A DNA stretch of 64,000 nt, from NCBI RefSeq assembly GCF_001570425.1, contig NZ_BCSX01000027.1:1-64000 (forward strand), given 5' to 3'. Below the pieces are notes generated by a model, which saw nothing but the letters and a program-made list of their open reading frames with translations, had not been told where the DNA came from and did no database searches. How positions within the stretch are numbered: the first letter of the stretch is position 1; each line of letters opens with the position of its first letter. Positions 50,081 to 59,859 of the stretch are shown here, piece after piece. The DNA is from Mycolicibacterium brisbanense. GTDB lineage: Bacteria; Actinomycetota; Actinomycetes; Mycobacteriales; Mycobacteriaceae. Position numbers and translations under genes: made by a program.

Positions 50081-51429
50081 GCCGCGGCGCTCTCCCAGCT
50101 CTTCTGCGCGTTCTCCAGGGACTGTTCCACCGTCTGGGTGCCTGCGATCGCCAGCGCGAGCTGATCGACCAAGTCCTGCAACAACTTCGGCGCGCCCTTC
50201 GCCTTCGGCCAGACCAGCGGATCGCCGTCGAGGCCCTGCCGGATCGGGCCGATCGCCTTGGTGACGACCTTGGCGTAGCCGTCCGAGTTGAGCACGTCGC
50301 CGCGCACCGGGTCGATACCGCTTCCCGCCGTCGAGGACAGCTTGAGGTTCTGCGGCGTGGCGGTCGCCCAGGTGAGGAACGCCGCCGCGGCGTCTTGATG
50401 TTTGGACGCCGTCGAGATGCCGAGCCCGAAACCGGCGTCCAGCGCGGTCCGCGGGGTGGTGTTGGCGCCACCGACGGGCAGCGTCACCGCACCCCAGCGG
50501 CCGGCGATCTTGGATGCGGTCGGATCCTCGGCCCGCAGCGCCATGTCGGTCCAGGTGTCCAGCAGTGCGCCCTGCCCGGTGAGGAAGGCGGTGTTGGCCT
50601 GATCGAAGCCGACCTGCAGCGGTGTGGGCAACGCCACGGGTGCGACGTCGACGAGGTGCTTGAGGGCGGCGATCGACGCGTCGGACGTCAGAGTGGGTTT
50701 CCCGCTGCCGTCGACCAATTCGCCGCCGTAGCCGGTGAGCCGGTTGATGTAGGAGCAGCCGAGGATCATCGGAACCTGCTGGCCGGAGACGATGGCTCCG
50801 TAGGCCGCACCGCGGGAATCCTTGGTGATCTTGGCGGCGATCGTGTCGTAGTCGTCCCAGGTCTTGGGTGGTTCCAGCTTGTATCTGTCCAGCAGTTCGG
50901 CGTTGTAGAAGAGGATGTGCACGTCGCCGTCGTAGGGCAGGCCGTAACGCTTGCCATCCAGCAGCGTGTACGGGTCGTAGACGGACTTCAGGTAACCGTC
51001 CACTCCGATGGCGGACTTGTTGGTCTGGATCCAACCGGTCAGGTCAACCAGCGCGCCGGCGTCCACGAGATCGCCCAGGCCGAAGTAGAAGTAGTCGAAG
51101 ACGTCGAATTCCCCTGTGCCGCTTTGCACATCGAGGATCTGCTTGCTGGTCAGCTGATCGTAAGGGGCCGCCGTCACCTCCAACGTGCCGCCGGTTTCCC
51201 GTTTCCACGCCGGGGCGAGCACGTCGCGGAAGGATGTCACGTGCGGTTGGTTGACGAGCAGCTTGAGTGTGACACCGTCGAACTTGCCGGAGACGGCCGT
51301 GTCGGTGGCCAGCGCATTGCCGCCGCCGGAGGATCCGCACGCCGCCAGCGCGGGACCCAGCAGCGCCGCTCCCCCGGCGAGTCCGAACAGTTGCAGCGCA
51401 CGACGGCGCGAGAGGGCGTAAGACGTCAC
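50077..51429 (-). CDS. Tat-exported lipoprotein substrate-binding protein (family 1)
   Basis: About 450 residues from a GTG at 51429 (an alternative GTG at 51465 adds 12). Twin-arginine motif SRRRALQLFG (7-16), then lipobox ALAAC with Cys31. The mature part is a family-1 (sugar) solute-binding protein (about 60-440; YGLPYDGDVHILFYN, YGGELVDGSGKPTL). Captures a sugar outside the membrane for the permease pair. First gene of the four-gene importer operon. Confidence 0.9.
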   Translation of the reverse strand: MTSYALSRRRALQLFGLAGGAALLGPALAACGSSGGGNALATDTAVSGKFDGVTLKLLVNQPHVTSFRDVLAPAWKRETGGTLEVTAAPYDQLTSKQILDVQSGTGEFDVFDYFYFGLGDLVDAGALVDLTGWIQTNKSAIGVDGYLKSVYDPYTLLDGKRYGLPYDGDVHILFYNAELLDRYKLEPPKTWDDYDTIAAKITKDSRGAAYGAIVSGQQVPMILGCSYINRLTGYGGELVDGSGKPTLTSDASIAALKHLVDVAPVALPTPLQVGFDQANTAFLTGQGALLDTWTDMALRAEDPTASKIAGRWGAVTLPVGGANTTPRTALDAGFGLGISTASKHQDAAAAFLTWATATPQNLKLSSTAGSGIDPVRGDVLNSDGYAKVVTKAIGPIRQGLDGDPLVWPKAKGAPKLLQDLVDQLALAIAGTQTVEQSLENAQKSWESAAA

Positions 51430-51516
51430 GCGACGTGACGGTACGAAAAGGACCGGGGTCCGCACGAGGGAAAAACTCAGGACGATCTTGATCGGCCGGC
51501 CCCGGCCGGCCGCCGG

Positions 51517-52377
51517 CTAGCGCTGGTAGTGCGGAGCGTGGCGCCCGTTGCGCGCCTGCGGCGGCACAGCCCTGCGGATGGTATCCGAGCGGGTGGGCTC
51601 CTGGCGTTGCTGCGTGTAGCGGCTCACGTCACCACGTCCGGGGGGCGCGTCGGCGCGGCCCGGCGGCAGCTCGCGCCGTCCGGCCGAGGTGGGCTGCAGC
51701 GGACGACTCGGCGATCCGGCGCGACGCACCAGCGCGGCCTGGCTGGCCGGTGCCGATGAGCCGTTCTGCGGAACCGGCGGCAGCACCCGCAACAGATCGT
51801 TGAACTGCCGCACGGTGCGCAGCCCCTCGTCCCACTGGGCCCGGGTGCTGGTGACGGGCATGCTCACCAGCGTCCAGTGCTGTTCGTTCCACATGATCTC
51901 GGCACAGTCGGGGGCCGTGTGGGCGAACGTGACCATCCGGCGGTCGCACGCGCGACGGGCGGCGTCGAGGTTGGTGGAGTACACCATCCGCGGGCCGATC
52001 GCGCCGAGCAGCCAGATGTCGCTCTCCCGCGGCTCCTTGATGCCTTTGAGTCGGAGGTCGACGACGACGTTGGTGCCGACCTTGCGGTGCAATGCGATCA
52101 CCGTGGCGACTTCGTCGATGTCGAAAATGAATACCGCCTCGCCACGAATCTGGCCGAGCACGACATTCTTGGCCGTGACGTCGCCGACAGTCGACATCAC
52201 CCCGCGCTTCCAGCGCTTGAGGATCTCGTCGGACTCATGCTCGTAGTCGAAGCCATGCGACTTCGCCCACGACTTGCGGCGTCGCCCCAACCCACGTCGA
52301 CGGTCGATGTCGACGTACAGCAGCACTGCCGCACCCACGAAACAGAGTGCGGACAGCGTGAACCAGAGCGGGACCAT
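51517..52377 (-). CDS. ttfA: TtfA, accessory factor of MmpL3 trehalose monomycolate transport
   Basis: 286 residues: one N-terminal transmembrane helix (about 4-22, LWFTLSALCFVGAAVLLYV), a conserved cytoplasmic domain (about 30-205) and a basic, disordered Arg/Pro-rich tail (215-286). Position next to clpB and the layout match Rv0383c, reported to bind MmpL3 and to be needed for TMM export. ATG at 52377; a GCCTAC-N6-GTAGGC inverted repeat (52386-52403) lies just upstream and TAGGCT in it may be the -10. Confidence 0.85.
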   Translation of the reverse strand: MVPLWFTLSALCFVGAAVLLYVDIDRRRGLGRRRKSWAKSHGFDYEHESDEILKRWKRGVMSTVGDVTAKNVVLGQIRGEAVFIFDIDEVATVIALHRKVGTNVVVDLRLKGIKEPRESDIWLLGAIGPRMVYSTNLDAARRACDRRMVTFAHTAPDCAEIMWNEQHWTLVSMPVTSTRAQWDEGLRTVRQFNDLLRVLPPVPQNGSSAPASQAALVRRAGSPSRPLQPTSAGRRELPPGRADAPPGRGDVSRYTQQRQEPTRSDTIRRAVPPQARNGRHAPHYQR

Positions 52378-52468
52378 CGCACCTAGCCTACTTGTTGGTA
52401 GGCCGGTTGCTCGAACTAACTAAGGTCACAACCCGGTTACGTGCGCTTTCTCTTCCCGACTCTTCTCG

Positions 52469-52526
52469 CGAGCAGACGCGAACACCCCCATTTCCGCGTG
52501 GAAATGGGGGTGCTCACGTCTGCTCG
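52469..52526. terminator. Long hairpin between clpB and ttfA
   Basis: A 27-bp stem with two mismatches and a 4-nt loop (gcgt, 52496-52499); outer arms CGAGCAGACG and CGTCTGCTCG, inner arms CACCCCCATTTCC and GGAAATGGGGGTG. It lies 11 nt after the clpB stop and probably ends clpB transcription. No T-run. Confidence 0.7.
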
Positions 52527-52536
52527 GCGGGGGAAA

Positions 52537-55083
<2,547 letters not shown>

Positions 55084-55126
55084 GACACCTCCCTTTTCTG
55101 ATGAAGAAAATGCTTGTCGCGATGTA

Positions 55127-55160
55127 CAACGTAGTCAAGGTTGAGTCTGTTCCGCTCAAC
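55127..55160 (-). promoter_or_regulatory. Overlapping HAIR element and SigH-type promoter of clpB
   Basis: Minus strand: GTTGAGC-N7-ACTCAAC (55160-55140) fits the HspR inverted repeat CTTGAGT-N7-ACTCAAG with the core conserved. The spacer carries GGAACA (55153-55148), and GTTG (55130-55127) follows after exactly 17 nt, matching the SigH consensus GGAAYA-N17-GTTS. HspR bound here would cover the SigH -35. Confidence 0.72.
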
Positions 55161-55267
55161 TCTGAAAATTTTTCGGTCAATTTCCGATCGGCCCGGCTCC
55201 GGTGACCGGACGCCGGCAATCGGCCAAGGTCCACGCCGTTTCGGCAGGACGGGGCTACCGTCTACGC

Positions 55268-55891
55268 ATGTCCGAATCCGGCTTCGGTGACTTCGAATAC
55301 GAGCGGAAGTTCTTCGTCCGCGAGCTGCCCGCCGTGGCGGCGTCGGATCCCACCCCCGCCTTGATCGTGCAGGCTTACCTGTTTTCCGCCGACGGCTACG
55401 CGGTCCGGGTCCGGGTCCAGGGGCCGGCCCCCGCCGACCTGCAGACCACACCCGGCGAGCTCGTCGAGGCTCTGGGAGAAGAGTCGATCGGGACCATGAC
55501 CGCCAAGGGGCCCGCCGTGGGCGGTACCCGCTACGAGGCCGAACGCGAACTCGATCCGATGGTCGCGGGCCAAATTGTGCGCCGGGCCGAGCACGTCGTC
55601 GCCAAGGTGCGGTACTCGGCATGGCTGGGTGAGGACGGCTGGATCATCGACCGGTTCCTCGGCGGCAACAGCCCGCTCGTGCTGTCCGAGGTGGAACGCG
55701 GTGGCCCGGTCGTCGACCTGGCGATCCCCGCGTTCTGTGTGACCGAGGTATCCGAGGACGACCGGTTCCGCAACGAATATCTGGCGTACCACCCGTTCGG
55801 CGGATGGGCCGAGGAGTACCGACGCGAACTCGACGCCCTGGGCCCGACGTTCGTCGACACCTTGGGCCGCAACCAATTCGAAGGCAGTTGA
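55268..55891 (+). CDS. CYTH-domain protein (triphosphate tunnel metalloenzyme fold)
   Basis: 207 residues. The signature ExExK is E10-Y-E12-R-K14 in FEYERKFFV. Beta-strand-rich tunnel with many Arg/Lys/Glu (VRVRVQGPAP, TAKGPAVGG, YEAERELD, DRFLGGN). CYTH enzymes hydrolyse triphosphates or inorganic tripolyphosphate, or cyclise ATP; the actual reaction is unproven. ATG at 55268 with TACCGT then six nt, fitting a leaderless transcript. Convergent with tag. Confidence 0.86.
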   Translation: MSESGFGDFEYERKFFVRELPAVAASDPTPALIVQAYLFSADGYAVRVRVQGPAPADLQTTPGELVEALGEESIGTMTAKGPAVGGTRYEAERELDPMVAGQIVRRAEHVVAKVRYSAWLGEDGWIIDRFLGGNSPLVLSEVERGGPVVDLAIPAFCVTEVSEDDRFRNEYLAYHPFGGWAEEYRRELDALGPTFVDTLGRNQFEGS

Positions 55892-55910
55892 CCGCCTCTG
55901 GCGTCAGCGA

Positions 55911-56507
55911 TCAGTGCGGCGCGGCGCGGAAACAGCCTTCGAAATGGCCGTTCTCGATTCCGATGGTCTGCATGAAGGAGTGAGCCACCACAGGACCGAC
56001 CATCCTGAACCCTGCCTCTCGCAATGCCAGCGCCATCCCGCAGGACTCCGCAGTCGCCATTCGCCCATCGGCCCAGCTGTGCAATCGATGGTGCCCGCGC
56101 GGACGGTATCGCCAGACCAGTTGCGACAGCGATGATTTCACCAGCAGTCCGGCATTGTGCACCGTGGCTTCGATCTTGCGCCGGTTGCGGATGATCGACG
56201 TGTCGGCCATCAGTCGTTCAACGTCGTCAGCGGTCATCGCTCCCACGGCGGCCGGGTCAAATCCGCGAAATGCCACGCGCAGGTTGTCCCTCTTGTCGAA
56301 GACGGTGGCCCAGGACAGGCCATTCTCGAAGTACGTCAGGACCAATGCCTCGAACACTGCCGCTTCATCGTGAGTCGGTGTGCCCCATTCGCTGTCGTGG
56401 TAGCCGGTCAGGTCGCGGCCCGCCGCGGTCGCCCAGCGGCAACGTGTGACACCGTCGGCGCCGGTGATCACCGTGGCCAACTCCGGCGCCATCCCCACAC
56501 CGGCCAT
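55911..56507 (-). CDS. tag: DNA-3-methyladenine glycosylase I
   Basis: About 198 residues. Removes 3-methyladenine from alkylated DNA. Zinc-type ligands TRCRWA and YHDSEWG at the N-terminus and HSFMQTIGIENGHFEGC at the C-terminus (C/H pairs) are intact, and LTYFENGLSWATVFDKRDNLRVAF covers the helix-hairpin-helix region. I choose the ATG at 56507; ATG at 56492 is possible. It starts 10 nt after the aldo-keto reductase stop, so it is probably expressed with it. Confidence 0.9.
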   Translation of the reverse strand: MAGVGMAPELATVITGADGVTRCRWATAAGRDLTGYHDSEWGTPTHDEAAVFEALVLTYFENGLSWATVFDKRDNLRVAFRGFDPAAVGAMTADDVERLMADTSIIRNRRKIEATVHNAGLLVKSSLSQLVWRYRPRGHHRLHSWADGRMATAESCGMALALREAGFRMVGPVVAHSFMQTIGIENGHFEGCFRAAPH

Positions 56508-56517
56508 CGCCTTCAAG

Positions 56518-57465
56518 TCAGACCCCGCTGCCCTGCGGCACTTCGACAAATCCAGGCTCGCCGCCGTCCACGACGGAGTTGAACCGGTAGCGAGTTTCCA
56601 GCTCGGAGATCTCGCGGATCGCATCCTCGGGAAGTGCTGTGACATCGAAGTTTTCGCGTATGCGCGCCGGCTTGACCGATGATGTCAGCACCGCGGTGCC
56701 GCGCTGTATACCCCAGGCGAGAAGCACTTGCGCGGGCGTCTTTCCGTAGCGGCGCGCCAGCGACACCACCAGTGGATCGTCGAGCAGTCGCGGTTCGACC
56801 GCGTGCCCGAGCGGCGCAAACGCCAGCAGGATGATGCCCTCGGCCGCACACAACTCATGCAGTTCCCACTGCGGGTGATACGGGTGCGATTCGACCTCTA
56901 CGACCGCCGGTTTGATGCGAGCGGCGTCGATGATCCGCCGCGTGCCTTCCACACCGATGTCAGACAGCCCAATCGCTCGGGTCAGTCCCGCATCGACAAG
57001 GGCTTCCATTGCCTCCCAAGTCTGTTCGAGCGTCACCCCGTCGTCGTAGATGACAGCGCCATGCGCGTCGCGGGGGTCCTGATCGTCGCCGGGCGCGAAC
57101 GCGAACGGTGTGTGCATGAGATAGAGATCCACAGCGTCGAGCCCAAGCCTGTCCAGGCTGGCCCGCAACGCGGGTTCGACCCGTTCAGGCCGATGGTTGT
57201 TGTTCCACAGCTTGGTGGTCACGAACAGGTCCTCCCGACGAACGGTTCCGTCGGCGAACAATTCCTTGAGTGCCAGGCCGACCTCCGCCTCGTTGCGGTA
57301 CCGTTCGGCGGCGTCGAGATGGCGAAATCCCGCCTCGACCGCGGCCTTGACGGCATTCCGCGTCTCGTTGCTATCGGAGACCAAGGTCCCGAATCCGAGC
57401 GCAGGCATCTCGCCGCTGTTGTTCAAGACGAATCTGCGCTGCTGCGGATTCTTGTTCGATGTCAT
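56518..57465 (-). CDS. Aldo-keto reductase
   Basis: 315 residues, (alpha/beta)8 barrel. Catalytic tetrad D51, Y56, K85, H118 (DAAERYRN, TTKLW, YLMHTP); the C-terminal NADPH segment is SSVKPARIRENFDV. Reduces aldehydes or ketones with NADPH. ATG at 57465 with AGGAGG upstream. Sits in a NemR-like TetR operon with a cysteine hydrolase and tag, suggesting detoxification of reactive carbonyls or alkylators. Confidence 0.93.
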   Translation of the reverse strand: MTSNKNPQQRRFVLNNSGEMPALGFGTLVSDSNETRNAVKAAVEAGFRHLDAAERYRNEAEVGLALKELFADGTVRREDLFVTTKLWNNNHRPERVEPALRASLDRLGLDAVDLYLMHTPFAFAPGDDQDPRDAHGAVIYDDGVTLEQTWEAMEALVDAGLTRAIGLSDIGVEGTRRIIDAARIKPAVVEVESHPYHPQWELHELCAAEGIILLAFAPLGHAVEPRLLDDPLVVSLARRYGKTPAQVLLAWGIQRGTAVLTSSVKPARIRENFDVTALPEDAIREISELETRYRFNSVVDGGEPGFVEVPQGSGV

Positions 57466-57491
57466 GGTGGATGACCTCCTTATTGTCAATC

Positions 57492-58217
57492 TCATTGGGC
57501 TGGTTGGGGTGTGGCCACTGCGAGCTGGCCGACGGCCTCGACCGTGGTCCAGACCGCACTGGCGAGGAAGCGAAAATTCACCAACGCGGCGAGGTAGCCG
57601 TCCCCCTCGGGCAGCCGGGCTCCCGCCGTGGCGTCCTTGACGACGGCGACCTCGAAGCCCTGCTCGACGAGTTCGCGCAGATGGCCTTCGACGCACAGGT
57701 TGGCGGCCATTCCCGCGAGGATGACCTGGCTGACACCGCGTTTGCGCAACTGCAGCACGAGATCGTTCGACTCGGGGCCGACAATCTTGTGCGGTGAGGT
57801 GACCACAGTGCGCCCGTCGTGGATGTGATGTTGGTAAGCGGGCAGAAAATCGGCGCCGGAGCCTGCGAAGCCGTCCATCGAGTAGGCGTTTGTGCGCGCG
57901 AACATGCCGACGCCATCCATGAATTTCTCCAGTGGATCGCCGAAGCGCCACTGCTTGTCGGTCGGATAGAAGTAGTGCGGCGACACCGCGACGGTGATAC
58001 CGGCGAGCTTCGCGGCGTCGAACAGTTCGCCGATGTGAGCGACGGTGTCGTTCGCGCTGATGCTGTCGCCGAAAACCGGCCACGAAACACCTTCGGGGCT
58101 GAGGAAATCCATTTGCGGATCGGTGATGACGAGCGCGGCGCGCTCGGGGTCGAGTACGAATCCGGACGGCGGCAGGGCGGGATGCTGCGGTTCGGTGTAC
58201 ATGCTCGCGTCGGTCAT
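57492..58217 (-). CDS. Isochorismatase-like cysteine hydrolase
   Basis: 241 residues. Catalytic triad D37 (DPQMDF), K144 (SPHKIVGP) and C175 (AANLCVEGHL), with the cis-peptide before A171. Hydrolyses an amide or vinyl ether; the true substrate is unknown. ATG at 58217 with GAGGATG upstream. First structural gene after the TetR gene; the operator-like GACCAGTC site is 50 nt upstream. Confidence 0.9.
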   Translation of the reverse strand: MTDASMYTEPQHPALPPSGFVLDPERAALVITDPQMDFLSPEGVSWPVFGDSISANDTVAHIGELFDAAKLAGITVAVSPHYFYPTDKQWRFGDPLEKFMDGVGMFARTNAYSMDGFAGSGADFLPAYQHHIHDGRTVVTSPHKIVGPESNDLVLQLRKRGVSQVILAGMAANLCVEGHLRELVEQGFEVAVVKDATAGARLPEGDGYLAALVNFRFLASAVWTTVEAVGQLAVATPQPAQ

Positions 58218-58267
58218 GGGGTCATCCTCGGTTCGGAGCGGAAGGTTCAACGTCCGCAATAATAAAT

Positions 58268-58282
58268 GACCAGTCGTCTATC
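58268..58282. promoter_or_regulatory. TetR operator-like site B
   Basis: GACCAGTCGTCTATC. It matches site A upstream of the TetR gene at 12 of 15 positions (GACC-G/A-GTC-N2-CTATC) and lies in the 105-bp gap between the TetR and hydrolase genes. Confidence 0.5.
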
Positions 58283-58322
58283 TAACAAGAGATCGATGCC
58301 CCGCATTCCGCGACAGAGCAGC

Positions 58323-58913
58323 TCAGCGCAGCAGCGCCGGCAGGGTGACCGATTCGAACCGGTCGTACGGGATGCGGCTACGGGTCACCTTCCCGCGAAG
58401 GGCCGCCCCCTCCCATCCCTCGATCAGCACGGAGGCCAACTCCTCCGCGTCAAGATCCGATCTGATGTCCCCCGAGTCGCGCTGCCCCGAACGCAGACAT
58501 GCCGTGAGTGCGTCGTCCCATCGGTCGAGGATGCGGGTCAGCTCGGCGCGCACCGGTTCACTGGCGCCGCCGAGTTCCAGTGACAGGTTCCCGACGAGGC
58601 ATCCCAGCAGAAAATCGCCGGCCTCGTGCTCGTCGGCCAGCGCGTGAAAGAACCGTGCGATCCGCTGCTGTGCCGGACCGTCCGCGTCGAGGATCGGCAG
58701 CAGCCGCGATTCGATATCGGACCAGTAGTGCTCCAGGACCGCGGCGGCGAACTCCTCCTTACTGGGGAAATACGCGTAAAAGGATCCCTTGGGCACACCG
58801 GCACCGTCGGTGATGTCCTTGACGCCACTGGCCGAGAACCCACGCGCGTGCACGAGGTCGAGCCCTGCTCGCAGGAGCCGGCGACGCACTTCGGGATTTG
58901 ACGGTCGTGGCAT
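58323..58913 (-). CDS. NemR-like TetR-family electrophile/redox sensor
   Basis: 196 residues. HTH region RRLLRAGLDLVHARGFSASG and VPKGSFYAYFPSKEEF. When aligned from memory with E. coli NemR (senses hypochlorite, quinones and methylglyoxal), the regulatory cysteine C106 falls on C105 (GCLVGNLS) and the partner lysine K175 falls on K175 (RGKVTRSR). Represses detoxification genes. ATG at 58913. Auto-regulation and control of the downstream hydrolase, reductase and tag genes are inferred from the two matching operator-like sites. Confidence 0.85.
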   Translation of the reverse strand: MPRPSNPEVRRRLLRAGLDLVHARGFSASGVKDITDGAGVPKGSFYAYFPSKEEFAAAVLEHYWSDIESRLLPILDADGPAQQRIARFFHALADEHEAGDFLLGCLVGNLSLELGGASEPVRAELTRILDRWDDALTACLRSGQRDSGDIRSDLDAEELASVLIEGWEGAALRGKVTRSRIPYDRFESVTLPALLR

Positions 58914-58929
58914 ACCTTTGATATTAGGC

Positions 58930-58944
58930 GACCGGTCAACTATC
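58930..58944. promoter_or_regulatory. TetR operator-like site A
   Basis: GACCGGTCAACTATC, containing the perfect palindrome GACCGGTC (58930-58937), 17 bp upstream of the TetR start. Same motif as site B. Confidence 0.5.
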
Positions 58945-59030
58945 GAGAGCAACGGGCCGGCCGGCACCGTCGCACGGCGGCGGCTTCGTTGCTACCTTCT
59001 GCACTGACACTTGCGAAGAGAGGTCCGGCC

Positions 59031-59699
59031 ATGTCCGAAAGCTGGGGGTCGGTGCTCACCGAACTCATCCCACTGGCACTGGTGGTGGCGTTGTCACCGC
59101 TGTCGATCATTCCCGCCGTGCTGGTGCTGCACACCCCACGGCCCCGGCCGACCGGCCTGGCGTTCCTCACCGGCTGGCTCGCCGGGCTCTTCGTCCTGAC
59201 GGCGGTGTTCGTCGAGGTGTCCAACCTGCTCGGCGGACTCGACAAGGCGCCGAAATGGGCGTCGTGGCTACGCATCGTGATCGGCATCGCCCTTGTCGTG
59301 TTCGGCGTGTACCGCTGGCTCACCCGGGCGAAGTCCGAACACAGCCCGGCCTGGCTGAGCAGCATGAGCAAGTTGAGCCCGCCTCGCGCGGCGGTCACGG
59401 GCGCGGCGCTCACGGCAGTCAACCCCAAGGTCCTGTTCATCTGTGCCGCAGCAGGTTTGGCGATCGGTAGCGCCGGGCTGGGCCAGCACCGGGCGTGGCC
59501 TGCCGTCATCTATTACGTGGTGATCGCCAGTTCGACAGTGGCACTGCCGATCCTGGCGTATGCGGTATCGGGTGAGCGGCTGGACCCGCTGCTGACCCGC
59601 CTCAAAGACTGGATGGAGCGCCAACATGCGGTGCTCGTGGCGGGGATCCTCGTGGTGATCGGACTCTTGGTGCTGTACAAGGGCATTCACGCGCTCTAA
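59031..59699 (+). CDS. GAP-family (LysE-like) membrane protein
   Basis: 222 residues, six helices. SPLSIIPAVLVLHTPRPRPTG at the start and a conserved ALTAVNPKVLF segment mark the GAP/Sap family, which includes mycobacterial glycopeptidolipid- and sulfolipid-addressing proteins. Probably helps move a lipid across the membrane; cargo unknown. ATG at 59031 with AAGAGAGG upstream. Divergent from the NemR-like gene. Confidence 0.83.
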   Translation: MSESWGSVLTELIPLALVVALSPLSIIPAVLVLHTPRPRPTGLAFLTGWLAGLFVLTAVFVEVSNLLGGLDKAPKWASWLRIVIGIALVVFGVYRWLTRAKSEHSPAWLSSMSKLSPPRAAVTGAALTAVNPKVLFICAAAGLAIGSAGLGQHRAWPAVIYYVVIASSTVALPILAYAVSGERLDPLLTRLKDWMERQHAVLVAGILVVIGLLVLYKGIHAL

Positions 59700-59859
59700 T
59701 GGGCCGACCGGGCTTTGGCTCGGCGGCACACTTTCTGTGAAGTAGCTGGAAAGTCGCTGGTAGCGTTCACAGTAGGCCTCTCCCGTCGCGGCGAATTGGT
59801 GCGTTCACCCCCATCGATGCGCTGTTAGCCTCATTTTCGACGAGAGGGGGCGTTGCCAC

